Counted from the stretch's first letter, positions 1 through 7,219 are shown. The stretch: 15,664 nucleotides of DNA from Gammaproteobacteria bacterium (GCA_003511825.1 DOIU01000331.1:1-15664); one strand, 5' to 3'. Program-made: numbers and translations. The notes: a model not told the origin generated them from the sequence alone.

Positions 1-701
1 TCTCCGAAAAACTCGAACCCAAAGTGCTCGCGTCCTGGTTAAACCGGTATTTCTCCACCATCAGCCAAGTGGTGGTGCGCCATGGCGGCACCCTGGACAA
101 GTACATCGGCGACAGTGTCATGGCCTTTTGGGGCGCGCCGGTGATCAGCGACGCGCACGCCGACGATGCACTCGCGGCCGCGTTGGAAATGCAGCACAGC
201 ATCGCCGTGCTCAGTCGGCAGTTTGAGGCCGAAGGCCTGCCAGCTATCAGTATCGGGATTGGGGTCTCGACCGGCATCGGCAATGTCGGCAACCTCGGCT
301 CACGCTATCGCATGGCTTACACGGTGGTGGGGGACGCGGTCAATATGGCGCAGCGCTTGGAGCGCCAGACGCGGCAATACCAAGTGCCGATCATCGTGTC
401 GGGCAGCACGGCGGAGCGCACGCAGGGGATGCTGTACCGCGAGCTGGATATCGTGCGCATCAAAGGTTGCTCGGGGGATATCCGCATGTTTCAGCCGATC
501 TGCCCGCAGAGCAAAGCCTCAGACCAGATGTTGCATAATCTGGCGGAGCACCGCAAAGCAATGGGCTTCTTTATGAACCAAGATTGGACACAGGCGGCGC
601 GGATCTTTAAGGCCTTACGTCAATATTGGTCTTCCGATAAGGTCTACGATATCTACCTCAAACGTATCCGCGAGCACGAGCAGCACCCACATTCCGGCTA
701 A
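1..701 (+). CDS. Class III adenylate cyclase, C-terminal part (5' end outside window)
   Basis: The frame is open from base 3, so the true start lies upstream; the GTG at 24 is not a credible start. The visible part is the second half of a class III nucleotide cyclase domain, which makes cAMP from ATP. Seen: LDKYIGDSVMAFWGAP, carrying the adenine-selecting Lys and the second metal Asp, then TVVGDAVNMAQRLE with the Asp of the purine pocket and the Asn and Arg that stabilise the transition state. The first metal-binding Asp motif would lie upstream. The Lys/Asp pair argues for adenylate rather than guanylate cyclase. About 60 residues follow the catalytic domain (from roughly base 510) and look like a helical tail. 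Enzymes with this kind of catalytic domain often have an N-terminal CHASE2 or other membrane sensor, but none is visible here. The stop TAA (699-701) overlaps the convergent stop of bpt. Confidence 0.9.
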   Translation, partial: SEKLEPKVLASWLNRYFSTISQVVVRHGGTLDKYIGDSVMAFWGAPVISDAHADDALAAALEMQHSIAVLSRQFEAEGLPAISIGIGVSTGIGNVGNLGSRYRMAYTVVGDAVNMAQRLERQTRQYQVPIIVSGSTAERTQGMLYRELDIVRIKGCSGDIRMFQPICPQSKASDQMLHNLAEHRKAMGFFMNQDWTQAARIFKALRQYWSSDKVYDIYLKRIREHEQHPHSG

Positions 702-1438
702 ATGAGATCTGGCTCGCGCGCAGCAAAAACGTCGTGTTCCAGCCATTGGCGTTGGTAGTAGTACTGCAAGGGTTGGAAGTCGGTTTTGTAGCACATTTTG
801 CGGGAGTCCCTGACCCAATACCCCAAATACAAGTACGGCAAGGCGCGGTCGCGCGTGAGCGCAATTTGTTGCATGATCGCGAAACTCCCCAAGGAGCGCT
901 GGGCTTCATCAGGCTCATAAAAGGTGTACACCGATGATAGCCCGTCGAGGACCACGTCCGTCACCGCCACGGCGATCAAGGCACCGTGGAGACGGACTTG
1001 CATAAATAGAGTGTCACTCCAGTCGCTGACCAGAAATTGCCGAAAGTCCTCCTCGCTCGGGTTGTCCATGCCGCCACCCGCATGGTGGGCCTGCAGGTAA
1101 CGACGGTATAGGTTGAACATTTCATCGGAATAACCGGGTGTGGTGACTGTGACTGCGAGATCACTGTTTTTGCGCAAAACACGGCGAAAGCGGCGTTTAG
1201 GGTTGAATTCAATGGTTTTCACGCGGACAGACACACAGTGCTGGCAGTGTTGGCAGTCCGGTCGATAGACCAAATCACCCGAGCGGCGAAAGCCCAAGCG
1301 AATCAGATGGGCATAGCGTTTTCGATCGGGTGGGTCATAGGGATTTGCATACAGGTTGGATGCTTGTAGCCCTGGTCGATAGGCGCAGGGGATCGCGACA
1401 CTTTTATACAATGCGATGTCAGCTTGCTTGGTTACCAT
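698..1438 (-). CDS. bpt: Aspartate/glutamate leucyltransferase (bacterial N-end rule)
   Basis: Bpt transfers leucine from Leu-tRNA to proteins with N-terminal Asp or Glu, marking them for ClpS-ClpAP degradation in the cytoplasm. The protein aligns by eye with the Ate1/Bpt family throughout: an N-terminal segment with IPCAYRPG, then CQHCQHCVSVRV with the conserved cysteine cluster, and in the C-terminal GNAT-like half YTFYEPDE, RSLGSFAIM and LYLGYWVRDSRKMCYK. From the ATG at 1438 it is 246 residues, normal for the family. A GTG in frame at 1453 would add five residues; neither start has a clear ribosome-binding site. It is convergent with the cyclase gene, their stops sharing CTA at 698-700. 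The usual neighbours aat and infA are not in the window. Function is certain from family resemblance; the start is not. Confidence 0.93.
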   Translation of the reverse strand: MVTKQADIALYKSVAIPCAYRPGLQASNLYANPYDPPDRKRYAHLIRLGFRRSGDLVYRPDCQHCQHCVSVRVKTIEFNPKRRFRRVLRKNSDLAVTVTTPGYSDEMFNLYRRYLQAHHAGGGMDNPSEEDFRQFLVSDWSDTLFMQVRLHGALIAVAVTDVVLDGLSSVYTFYEPDEAQRSLGSFAIMQQIALTRDRALPYLYLGYWVRDSRKMCYKTDFQPLQYYYQRQWLEHDVFAAREPDLI

Positions 1439-1453
1439 ACGAGTTGCTGCCAC

Positions 1454-1752
1454 ACCGATCAGAGACTGTAAATTTATGCTCGCGAGGGGTTTGACGCCAC
1501 ATCTATTGTTACGTGCGCTGATTCAGAAGTTCAAGTGGAATTTCTTCAGTCTGAACAAACAGATGCCGTTAGCTCTGACATCAACCTCCGATGTCTGACT
1601 CTTGACGCGAGCTCACGTCTGGATTGCGCGAATGTAAACTATGCCGTTCGGCACTTGCGGTGCGACGCTTGCGGTATATAGTAGGCGCTCAATCGGAAGG
1701 ACATCAGACAATCGGTGAGCTGTGAGCCCGAAAGTCGATAGGGAACAATAAG
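1454..1752. other. 299-base intergenic region between bpt and the sugar-transferase remnant
   Basis: No convincing gene is seen. It separates two divergent genes and should hold promoters for both. Visible structure: a perfect 6-bp inverted repeat GACATC-N7-GATGTC (1577-1595), an 8-bp direct repeat CTTGCGGT (1654-1661 and 1668-1675), and a weak rightward promoter-like pair TTGCGG-N16-TATAGT (1655-1682). On the minus strand TTGAAC-N17-TAACAA is a possible but poor promoter for bpt. None of these is strong alone. Confidence 0.4.
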
Positions 1753-2193
1753 ATGGTGAAACAAATTCGACGCGAAGCGCATCTGCCGTCGTTTACGGTA
1801 GGCGTGCTCGAAACGCTGCTCTTTTGCGGTGTGTTCTTACTCAGTGGTGCGATTGCGCTCAATAGCGGTATGTCTGCCCTGGTCGGGCCCATGCTGCTTT
1901 TTTGTGCGGTGATGATGCTCAGTATGGTGTTGTCCGGTGTGTATCGCGCCGACGTCGCCAACTCGGTGGTACGTCTCTATGGGCGCACCGTCGTTGCATA
2001 TGCCATCGCCAGCGGTGTGATGTTCGCGTTGGCGCTGATCGTCAACAGCGAAAACTTTTCACCCCGTTTCCTCGCTATCGCGCTCGCGTTTTCATTTTTT
2101 GTCTTGAATACTTTTCGGCCTGTGATTGTTGAAGGCCGGCGAGGTGCACCCGGTGATCGCCGGGCGTCTTACAGCTCGACCATCCCAGATTGA
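1753..2193 (+). CDS. Truncated membrane N-terminus of a PEP-CTERM-type sugar transferase (probable remnant)
   Basis: The 146-residue product has four hydrophobic helices at about residues 15-37, 42-64, 78-97 and 105-125, and a motif around GVYRADVANSVVRLYGR. This resembles the N-terminal membrane domain of the exopolysaccharide sugar transferases tied to PEP-CTERM systems (EpsB_2/TIGR03013 type), which move a sugar phosphate to undecaprenyl phosphate. The complete proteins continue with a nucleotide-binding-like region and a bacterial sugar-transferase domain, about 460 residues in all. Here the protein loses resemblance just after FRPVIVEG and ends 23 residues on, the last part antisense to the 3' end of sbcB. 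The start ATG has a modest AGGGA about 9 bases upstream. No other polysaccharide gene is nearby. I infer a deletion remnant that cannot catalyse transfer; a small stand-alone membrane protein is the alternative. Family placement is by memory of pattern only. Confidence 0.55.
   Translation: MVKQIRREAHLPSFTVGVLETLLFCGVFLLSGAIALNSGMSALVGPMLLFCAVMMLSMVLSGVYRADVANSVVRLYGRTVVAYAIASGVMFALALIVNSENFSPRFLAIALAFSFFVLNTFRPVIVEGRRGAPGDRRASYSSTIPD
2136..2163. repeat. Inverted repeat at the 3' end of sbcB
   Basis: CCGGCGA (2136-2142) and TCGCCGG (2157-2163) form a perfect 7-bp stem with a 14-base loop, a few bases beyond the sbcB stop when read leftward. A competing CCCGG/CCGGG pairing overlaps it. No T-run follows on the minus strand, so it is not a canonical intrinsic terminator, though it could still mark the 3' end of the sbcB transcript. 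Confidence 0.35.
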
Positions 2194-3623
2194 TTGAATA
2201 GCCGCTGTGCATAGTCGGCCAATGCGTCCAGCAGGGCGGATTGGTTTGGCTGTTCTTGTTTCAGTGTCGCAAGCTCCTTCAGATAAGCGCCCAGTCGCCC
2301 TTCCGGAAAATGCCCGTTCAATCGCGCTAAGCGGTCTGTTTCCCAATGTTGTTTGTCTTGTGCATCCAGGGTTTGCGGGAAGTTACGCGCGCGATACCTG
2401 AACAACATCTCCTCAATACGCGGATCATCATAATAGAGATCCAGAGCGCCCAATCCTTCGGGAGCGGTGTCGTGAATACGGGCGAACGCGTTTTTATCAT
2501 TGGCGCTGAAAAAGCCACCGGCGTAGAGGCTGGCATCCACGTCGGTGACGTCGTCAAAGGTGCGTTCGGCGAAGGCGTCGGCCAATGAGGCGGCAAAGCT
2601 GGGGTGCGCGCGTAACTGTGCAGCGTGGTTTTCAGCGTCGGCAAGAGAAATGTGCGTGCGCGCTTGCGCGGCTTTATCGAGGGTGTTGAGCGGTACGATG
2701 ACGGGGCAGCGATTGATGTGCACTGTCTTGACCGGTGGGCGCGGCATATCGTCCGGCAACTCTGCTCGCGGCGAGAACAAGCGCAGTGCGAGCTCATCGG
2801 GCGACAGCTCAAAAAACGGGCGGGGGTCGTGGCGCAGGTCGTAGACCAGAATGCCATTGTTATTGCTGGGGTGGCGACATAACGGCATGATCACGGCCGT
2901 GTGAAGATAATCACTCGGGATCATGCCCGACACATGCAGGACCATAGCCTGCTGTTTTAGGTTCAGCAGCGCGGCGATGCTGTGCTTATCGCGATGCGCG
3001 AAGACGTAATCGAACAGTCGTGGCTGTCGCTCGCGGATTAATTGCGCCACGGCGATGGTGGCGTGCACGTCTGACAGGGCATCGTGGGCATGCGCATGGC
3101 TGATGCCATTCAGCGCGGTCAGGTTCTCCAGTTTATTGTTGATGCGGCCATCGTCGTTGACGGGCCAGTTGATGCCATCCGGGCGCAAGGCGCGCGTCAA
3201 TCGCACCACATCCAGCAAGTCCCAGCGTGAATTGCCGTGTTTCCACTCGTGTTCATAGGGATCAAAGAAGTTGCGGAACAGCGTATGGCGGGTGAACTCG
3301 TCGTCGAAACGTATATTGTTGTATCCAACCTGGCAGGTGCCCGGGTATGCCAATTCGGCGCGAATGTGGCTGATGAAGGTTGTTTCGGGGAGGCCTTCGC
3401 GCAGGCAGTGGTCGGGAGTAATCCCTGTGATTAAGCAGGCGCCGGGTTCCGGCAGATAGTCATCGGCAGGTTTGCAGTAGATCACCAAAGGGTCGCCAAT
3501 CGGTTGCAACTGGGCATCGGTGCGTAAGCCGGCGAACTGCGCGGGGCGATCCAAGGCGCCGTGGCGCCCGAAGGTCTCATAGTCAAACCAATAAAACGAG
3601 GTATCAGCCGCCGGCGCTACCAT
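2169..3623 (-). CDS. sbcB: Exodeoxyribonuclease I
   Basis: ExoI degrades single-stranded DNA 3' to 5' and works in recombination, mismatch repair and replication-fork clean-up, usually recruited by SSB. At 484 residues it has normal length (E. coli about 475). The DnaQ-fold active site is complete: Asp14 and Glu16 in FDYETFG, Asp107 in YNNIRFDDEF, His180 and Asp185 in AHDALSDVHAT, matching D15, E17, D108, H181 and D186 of the E. coli enzyme. NSRWDLLDVVR, LRPDGINWP and RQPRLFDYVFAHRDKH are further family blocks. The C-terminal half is the SH3-like and helical region that binds DNA and SSB. The gene starts at ATG 3623, overlapping the end of the DUF2058 gene by 7 bases with only a weak ribosome-binding site, so translation is probably coupled. 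Confidence 0.97.
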   Translation of the reverse strand: MVAPAADTSFYWFDYETFGRHGALDRPAQFAGLRTDAQLQPIGDPLVIYCKPADDYLPEPGACLITGITPDHCLREGLPETTFISHIRAELAYPGTCQVGYNNIRFDDEFTRHTLFRNFFDPYEHEWKHGNSRWDLLDVVRLTRALRPDGINWPVNDDGRINNKLENLTALNGISHAHAHDALSDVHATIAVAQLIRERQPRLFDYVFAHRDKHSIAALLNLKQQAMVLHVSGMIPSDYLHTAVIMPLCRHPSNNNGILVYDLRHDPRPFFELSPDELALRLFSPRAELPDDMPRPPVKTVHINRCPVIVPLNTLDKAAQARTHISLADAENHAAQLRAHPSFAASLADAFAERTFDDVTDVDASLYAGGFFSANDKNAFARIHDTAPEGLGALDLYYDDPRIEEMLFRYRARNFPQTLDAQDKQHWETDRLARLNGHFPEGRLGAYLKELATLKQEQPNQSALLDALADYAQRLFNQSGMVEL

Positions 3624-4129
3624 TGCAGGTCATCGGGAATGGTGTACTCGGCGTAGTCGTCATCGCCGGCTTGGGGCTTTTCTGTTTCATCGGGTGCCAG
3701 CACGATAGCCCATTCCGGGTTCAGCGCGCGAACCTGGTCGGCAATCGCGACGGGGATGAGGTAGGTCGCGCCGTTCAGCCGGGTGATGGCGAGTTCCCGC
3801 TTGCTGAGTTTTTCGTGCGCGGCATCCGTGATGAAGAGTTGTTTGACGCGATTACCCAGGATATAGCTGTAAGCGCGTTCGCCCTTGATCTCTTTCTCGT
3901 GGTTGGCCTCAATCAGCGCTTTGATTTCAGCCTTGATGCGCTTGCGCTCAGCAATCTCAGCGGTCTGCTCGGCCGTTGGCGTGGCTGGCGTCTCTTTGGT
4001 GCGCGGCGCAGCGGCTTGTGCGCGCGGATGCTTACGCGATTTGCTGGTGGTTTTTTTGCGGGTTTTGCGTTGCGGCTTTTTTTCCGTAAAGCCGGCGTTG
4101 ATCAATTGGTCCCTGAGGGAGCTGTTCAT
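3617..4129 (-). CDS. DUF2058 (YaiL-like) protein
   Basis: A 170-residue soluble protein of the DUF2058/YaiL family, whose function is not established. The N-terminus (MNSSLRDQLINAGFTEKK) is followed by a Lys/Arg-rich linker at about residues 17-40, a charged helical region predicted coiled coil (about 58-85), and the conserved C-terminal block with AYSYILGNRVKQLFI and a Pro-Glu-Trp segment. The basic linker suggests contact with nucleic acid or ribosomes, but this is inference. It is the first gene of a unit with sbcB, overlapping it by 7 bases, and is served by the promoter at 4197-4225. Upstream of the ATG there is no strong ribosome-binding site. Confidence 0.85.
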   Translation of the reverse strand: MNSSLRDQLINAGFTEKKPQRKTRKKTTSKSRKHPRAQAAAPRTKETPATPTAEQTAEIAERKRIKAEIKALIEANHEKEIKGERAYSYILGNRVKQLFITDAAHEKLSKRELAITRLNGATYLIPVAIADQVRALNPEWAIVLAPDETEKPQAGDDDYAEYTIPDDLQW

Positions 4130-4159
4130 TGCTTACTCACTGTCTCGCTGTCTATGGTT

Positions 4160-4176
4160 CGGGTGCCTGCCACCCG
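4160..4176 (-). repeat. Hairpin in the leader of the DUF2058-sbcB transcript
   Basis: CGGGTG and CACCCG form a perfect 6-bp stem with a 5-base loop (7 bp if the flanking T-A pair is counted), about 30 bases upstream of the DUF2058 start and downstream of its likely promoter. It would therefore fold in the 5' untranslated RNA. There is no T-run, so it is not an obvious attenuator. Confidence 0.4.
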
Positions 4177-4196
4177 AGTCACGGTTTATGATATGG

Positions 4197-4225
4197 GCTA
4201 TAGTCTAGCGAAAACTCCGTGACAA
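4197..4225 (-). promoter_or_regulatory. Sigma70-like promoter for DUF2058-sbcB
   Basis: On the minus strand TTGTCA (4225-4220, five of six consensus bases) is followed after exactly 17 bases by TATAGC (4202-4197, four of six). Transcription would start near 4190, some 60 bases before the DUF2058 start codon. It is the best promoter match I found in the window. Confidence 0.6.
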
Positions 4226-4273
4226 TTCCTCCAATCTCGCACAGGAATTCTTGTGTGAAGATTCGGTTAACCG
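4224..4273. promoter_or_regulatory. Cluster of dyads between the DUF2058 and FHA genes
   Basis: Three symmetrical sequences lie together: AATTCCT-N12-AGGAATT (4224-4249, perfect 7-bp arms), an overlapping near-palindrome centred on GAATTC with CACA/TGTG outer arms (4240-4255), and the 10-bp palindrome CGGTTAACCG (4264-4273). The first abuts the -35 element of the leftward promoter and all lie upstream of the rightward FHA gene. They are plausible operator sites for unknown regulators. No ligand or protein can be named. Confidence 0.35.
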
Positions 4274-4368
4274 GGATGAAAATCGACAAATTTGCGCTAT
4301 AGAGTGAGTGTTTAGCGCGTTTACCCAGTCGTTTCTTGCGTCGCTGATGCAGTACCCGGAGTTTCCCC

Positions 4369-4692
4369 ATGCCAAAGCTTGTGTTGGTCTTTGAAGATGT
4401 TGCCGTCAAAGAGTATGCCTTGGCGCGCCAAGAGCTATTGATCGGGCGCTTGCCGGAGGCAGCGATTTCCCTGGACGATGCCACGGTCAGTTCGCGCCAC
4501 GCCATTCTGGAGTCTGAAGTCGCGCGCGATCATTCGCAAACCTTCTACATCCGCGATCTCTCAAGTCGCAACGGCACCTATATGGATGGCCGCCGGATCT
4601 TGCGCAAACCCTTGCACCATGGCGACGAATTTCGCATCGGCTGGAGTACGTTTCGCTTCCTGGCCAGTGATGGCAGGGTCCTCCAGGTATGA
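4369..4692 (+). CDS. Stand-alone FHA-domain protein
   Basis: The 107-residue product is almost wholly one forkhead-associated domain, which binds phosphothreonine peptides. The diagnostic residues are all present: Gly26-Arg27 in LIGRLPE, Ser42 and His44 in VSSRHA, and Ser66-Arg67-Asn68-Gly69-Thr70 in LSSRNGTYMDG. No kinase, cyclase, secretion or membrane part is attached, so it probably works as a phospho-dependent adaptor in the cytoplasm. The ATG at 4369 has CGGAG about 7 bases upstream. It stands alone between a divergent DUF2058 gene and panB, with its own upstream region of 239 bases. No Ser/Thr kinase or type VI secretion gene is in the window to suggest a partner. Confidence 0.9.
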   Translation: MPKLVLVFEDVAVKEYALARQELLIGRLPEAAISLDDATVSSRHAILESEVARDHSQTFYIRDLSSRNGTYMDGRRILRKPLHHGDEFRIGWSTFRFLASDGRVLQV

Positions 4693-4749
4693 GCTGACTT
4701 AAACCCCGTTCACGCCCATTTACCCCCCTTTTTAGCGCGGGTTACAGCC

Positions 4750-4778
4750 TTGCGCATCCCTGGTAACACCGCTACAGT
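4750..4778 (+). promoter_or_regulatory. Candidate promoter of panBC
   Basis: TTGCGC (4750-4755), a 17-base spacer and TACAGT (4773-4778) lie 35 bases before the panB start. The -10 matches four of six and the -35 only three of six consensus bases, but spacing and place are right. Confidence 0.4.
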
Positions 4779-4812
4779 AGCCGCTCAAACGGTTCTGATA
4801 GCGGAGTGATGC

Positions 4813-5631
4813 ATGAGTTCACAAGCCAGTCCGAAAGGCGTTGTTACGGTTAAAAACCTGCGTAAATACAAAGCCACCGGCAAAAAGTTCACCTCTTTGA
4901 CGGCCTACGATGCTGCTTTTGCTGCCGTCTTGGATGAGGCTGGCATCGACGTCGTTCTGGTCGGCGACTCGCTCGGTATGGTGGTGCAAGGCCTCGATAC
5001 CACCATTCCCGTCAGTATGGATGACATCATCTACCACAGTCAGACAGTCGCGCGTGGCTTGCAGCGCGCGATGTTGATGGTTGACATGCCCTTTATGAGT
5101 TATGCGACCGAAGAGCAGGCCTTGCACAACGCCTCGCGGCTAATGAAAGAGGGCGGCGCGCAGATTGTGAAGCTGGAATGGGGCGCTTTGCAACTGGGCA
5201 TGGTGCGCCGTTTTACGGAGTGTGGGATTCCGGTGTGCGCGCATTTGGGCTTGACCCCACAGACCTACTTCAAGATGGGGGGCTACAAAGTGCAAGGCAG
5301 GGATGATCTTACTGCAAGTCGCATGTTGGACGACGCGCTGGCGCTTGAAGAAGCCGGGGCAGATGTGTTGCTGCTGGAATGCGTGCCACGCGAGCTGGCC
5401 AAGAAAATCACTGAATCGGTCTCCACGCCGGTGATCGGTATTGGCGCCGGGCCGGACGTTGACGGCCAGGTGTTGGTGCTCTATGACATCCTTGATATCG
5501 CGCCCGGCAAGCGCACGCGCTTCTCCAAGAACTACATGCGTAATAATGGCGCGATTCAGGACGCGATCAAGCAGTACGATCAAGAGGTGCGTGACGGCAC
5601 GTTTCCGTCGGATGAGCACAGTTTCGAGTAA
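4813..5631 (+). CDS. panB: 3-methyl-2-oxobutanoate hydroxymethyltransferase
   Basis: PanB adds a hydroxymethyl group from 5,10-methylenetetrahydrofolate to 2-oxoisovalerate to give ketopantoate, the first step of pantothenate and CoA synthesis. At 272 residues it is of normal size for this TIM-barrel enzyme. Metal-binding residues are in place: Asp52 in LVGDSLGMV, Asp91 in MVDMPFMSY and Glu122 in VKLEWG; the catalytic Glu189 is in LLLECVP. AHLGLTPQ and the GYKVQGRD loop are typical, as is the C-terminal IGIGAGPDVDGQVLV. The Trp in VKLEWG replaces a small residue in many homologues, a minor variation. It starts at ATG 4813 with GGAG close upstream. panC follows 11 bases after the stop, forming an operon. 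panD and panE are not in the window. Confidence 0.97.
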   Translation: MSSQASPKGVVTVKNLRKYKATGKKFTSLTAYDAAFAAVLDEAGIDVVLVGDSLGMVVQGLDTTIPVSMDDIIYHSQTVARGLQRAMLMVDMPFMSYATEEQALHNASRLMKEGGAQIVKLEWGALQLGMVRRFTECGIPVCAHLGLTPQTYFKMGGYKVQGRDDLTASRMLDDALALEEAGADVLLLECVPRELAKKITESVSTPVIGIGAGPDVDGQVLVLYDILDIAPGKRTRFSKNYMRNNGAIQDAIKQYDQEVRDGTFPSDEHSFE

Positions 5632-5642
5632 TTGGAGGTACC

Positions 5643-6512
5643 ATGCTTGTCGTTGATGATGTTGCAAAGCTGCGCGCTATTCTCAAACCCTGGAAAAGCA
5701 ACAATGTCAGCATCGGGTTTGTCCCTACCATGGGCAATCTGCATGCGGGTCACCTGTCGCTGATCAATCGCGCCAAAGACGAAGCAGATAAGGTTGTCGC
5801 CAGTATTTATGTCAACCCGCTGCAGTTTGATCGACCCGACGATCTCAGCCGCTATCCGCGCACGCTGGAAGATGATTTGCAGTCACTGGAAACAGATGGC
5901 GTGGATGTGGTGTTCACCCCGTCTGACAAAATGATCTACCCCGACGGCATAGAGATGAGTACCAAGGTTGATGTGCCGGTGATCTCGCGTATTCTGTGTG
6001 GTGCGCATCGGCCGGGGCATTTTGTGGGCGTCGCGACGGTGGTGTGCAAGCTGTTTAATATGGTGGAGCCGGACGTCGCCATCTTCGGCGAAAAAGACTT
6101 CCAGCAGCTCATGCTGATTCGACGCATGACGGAAGACCTGAATCTGCCGGTAAAAGTTCTCGGCGCCGAAACCCTGCGTGAAGAGAACGGGCTGGCCATG
6201 AGCTCGCGCAATAACTACCTCTCTGCCGAGGAGCGAGATACGGCGGCCACGATCTACCGCATGCTGCGCAGCCTCGCCGAGCGGCTGGCCGGGGGCGACC
6301 AATACTACCCCGGACTGGAGTCGGACGGTAAAGCGCTGCTTGAAGCTGCCGGCTTTATTCCAGACTATGTCTCCGTCTTGCGCAAAATTGACCTACAACA
6401 GCCGGCACCGGAAGAACCCGTAAAGGACTTGGTGATTGTGTGTGCGGCCATACTCGGTAACGCGCGCTTGATTGATAACCTGCAGCTGTCGCATTACCTG
6501 GCTGCGCGCTGA
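5643..6512 (+). CDS. panC: Pantothenate synthetase (pantoate--beta-alanine ligase)
   Basis: PanC joins pantoate and beta-alanine using ATP, through a pantoyl-adenylate, in the cytoplasm. The 289-residue protein has the full nucleotidyltransferase signature: VPTMGNLHAGHLSLI with the HxGH pair at His34 and His37, VNPLQFDRPDD, GHFVGVATVVCKLFN, IFGEKDFQQL around 148-156, and MSSRNNYLS at 186-194 in the place of KMSKS. The C-terminal dimer domain ends in LGNARLIDNL. ATG 5643 has a strong GGAGG spaced 5 bases upstream and is 11 bases after panB. Its end is convergent with dsrC, leaving 16 bases between the stops and no visible terminator hairpin. Confidence 0.97.
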   Translation: MLVVDDVAKLRAILKPWKSNNVSIGFVPTMGNLHAGHLSLINRAKDEADKVVASIYVNPLQFDRPDDLSRYPRTLEDDLQSLETDGVDVVFTPSDKMIYPDGIEMSTKVDVPVISRILCGAHRPGHFVGVATVVCKLFNMVEPDVAIFGEKDFQQLMLIRRMTEDLNLPVKVLGAETLREENGLAMSSRNNYLSAEERDTAATIYRMLRSLAERLAGGDQYYPGLESDGKALLEAAGFIPDYVSVLRKIDLQQPAPEEPVKDLVIVCAAILGNARLIDNLQLSHYLAAR

Positions 6513-6528
6513 CCGAGCGGCACCGGGA

Positions 6529-6861
6529 TCAGCGACAGCCCGTGGGCTTGGGCAGGCCTGCGTATTTGCAGGCTTGCTTGGCCGGCCCCTTGGGGAACAA
6601 GCCATACAGGTATTTGCTGTTGCCCTTATCGGGGCCAAGCTTGCGCCCGATGGCTTTGGTCAGCACGCGCACGGTCGGCGCAATTTGGTACTCGTCGTAG
6701 TAGCCGCGCAAAAAATGCAGTACTTCCCAGTGAGGCTCGGTCAGTGTGAGCGCCTCAAGCGCTGCCATGGCTTTGGCGACCTCAGGGTTCCAGTCGTCGA
6801 GCTTGACGAGGTAGCCTTCCTCATCCGTCTCCACTGTATGTCCATTGACTTCCACGCCCAT
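6529..6861 (-). CDS. dsrC: DsrC/TusE sulfur-carrier protein with both arm cysteines
   Basis: DsrC-family proteins carry persulfide sulfur on a flexible C-terminal arm: TusE passes it to MnmA for tRNA 2-thiouridine, while true DsrC also serves DsrAB in sulfur oxidation. I choose ATG 6861 (110 residues), which has AGGAGG upstream; a longer frame to 6909 overlaps the previous gene and has no support. HWEVLHFLRGYYDEY, KGNSKYLYGLFPKGPAKQA and the tail KPTGC are family blocks. The arm keeps both cysteines, Cys98 and the penultimate Cys109 with ten residues between, as in DsrC; E. coli TusE has only the last. Last gene of the dsrEFHC operon, 38 bases after dsrH. No dsrAB is visible, so the role may be tRNA thiolation, sulfur trafficking or both. 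Confidence 0.93.
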   Translation of the reverse strand: MGVEVNGHTVETDEEGYLVKLDDWNPEVAKAMAALEALTLTEPHWEVLHFLRGYYDEYQIAPTVRVLTKAIGRKLGPDKGNSKYLYGLFPKGPAKQACKYAGLPKPTGCR

Positions 6862-6899
6862 GATTGCCTCCTGGTTGATGATTGAGTGTGATCCGGCGA

Positions 6900-7208
6900 C
6901 TAGAGCCAAGATTGTAGTGTGTTGTGTTCAGTGGTGAGCTGGACAAAGCCGGCGTAGTCCACGCAGCGGATGCCGGGCAGTATCGTATCGCGGGCGATGC
7001 CGCGCGCGTCCAGGTCGGGGCCGAGTGCGTAGATGTGGCGATCCGTCATGGCGGCGAGTAAGTCTTCCGCAACGCGTGACCCCGTGCGTACCGCGACCAC
7101 CGCGTCTTCAATCAAGAGTATGCCGGCACCCGGCAAAGACAAGGTCAGGCATGACGCTAGGCTGTCGCGTTCGAACGGTGATTGGTTCACGATGTGTAGC
7201 ATGGCCAT
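6900..7208 (-). CDS. dsrH: DsrH/TusB sulfur-relay subunit
   Basis: Small subunit of the DsrEFH/TusBCD hexamer, which moves persulfide sulfur towards the DsrC/TusE carrier in the cytoplasm. The 102-residue product shows the family start MLHIVNQSPF and the end FVQLTTEHNTLQSWL. From ATG 7208 a cysteine falls at residue 20, the site of the conserved Cys of sulfur-oxidiser DsrH; E. coli TusB lacks it. A second ATG at 7202 would shorten the protein by two residues and is the other plausible start. Translation starts 11 bases after the dsrF stop. Function is inferred from family and operon order. Confidence 0.9.
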   Translation of the reverse strand: MAMLHIVNQSPFERDSLASCLTLSLPGAGILLIEDAVVAVRTGSRVAEDLLAAMTDRHIYALGPDLDARGIARDTILPGIRCVDYAGFVQLTTEHNTLQSWL

Positions 7209-7219
7209 GGTGCTTACCG

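Noticed and set aside
1416..1598. Short plus-strand frame in the bpt upstream gap
   Set aside because: It starts inside bpt, has no ribosome site and no recognisable motif.
3623..4222. Plus-strand frame of 199 codons opposite the DUF2058 gene
   Set aside because: It is antisense to a recognised family over its whole useful length; its hydrophobic stretches come from the complement of Lys/Glu codons.
6862..6909. N-terminal extension of dsrC to 6909
   Set aside because: It overlaps the end of dsrH, does not match the family, and an ideal AGGAGG sits before the ATG at 6861.
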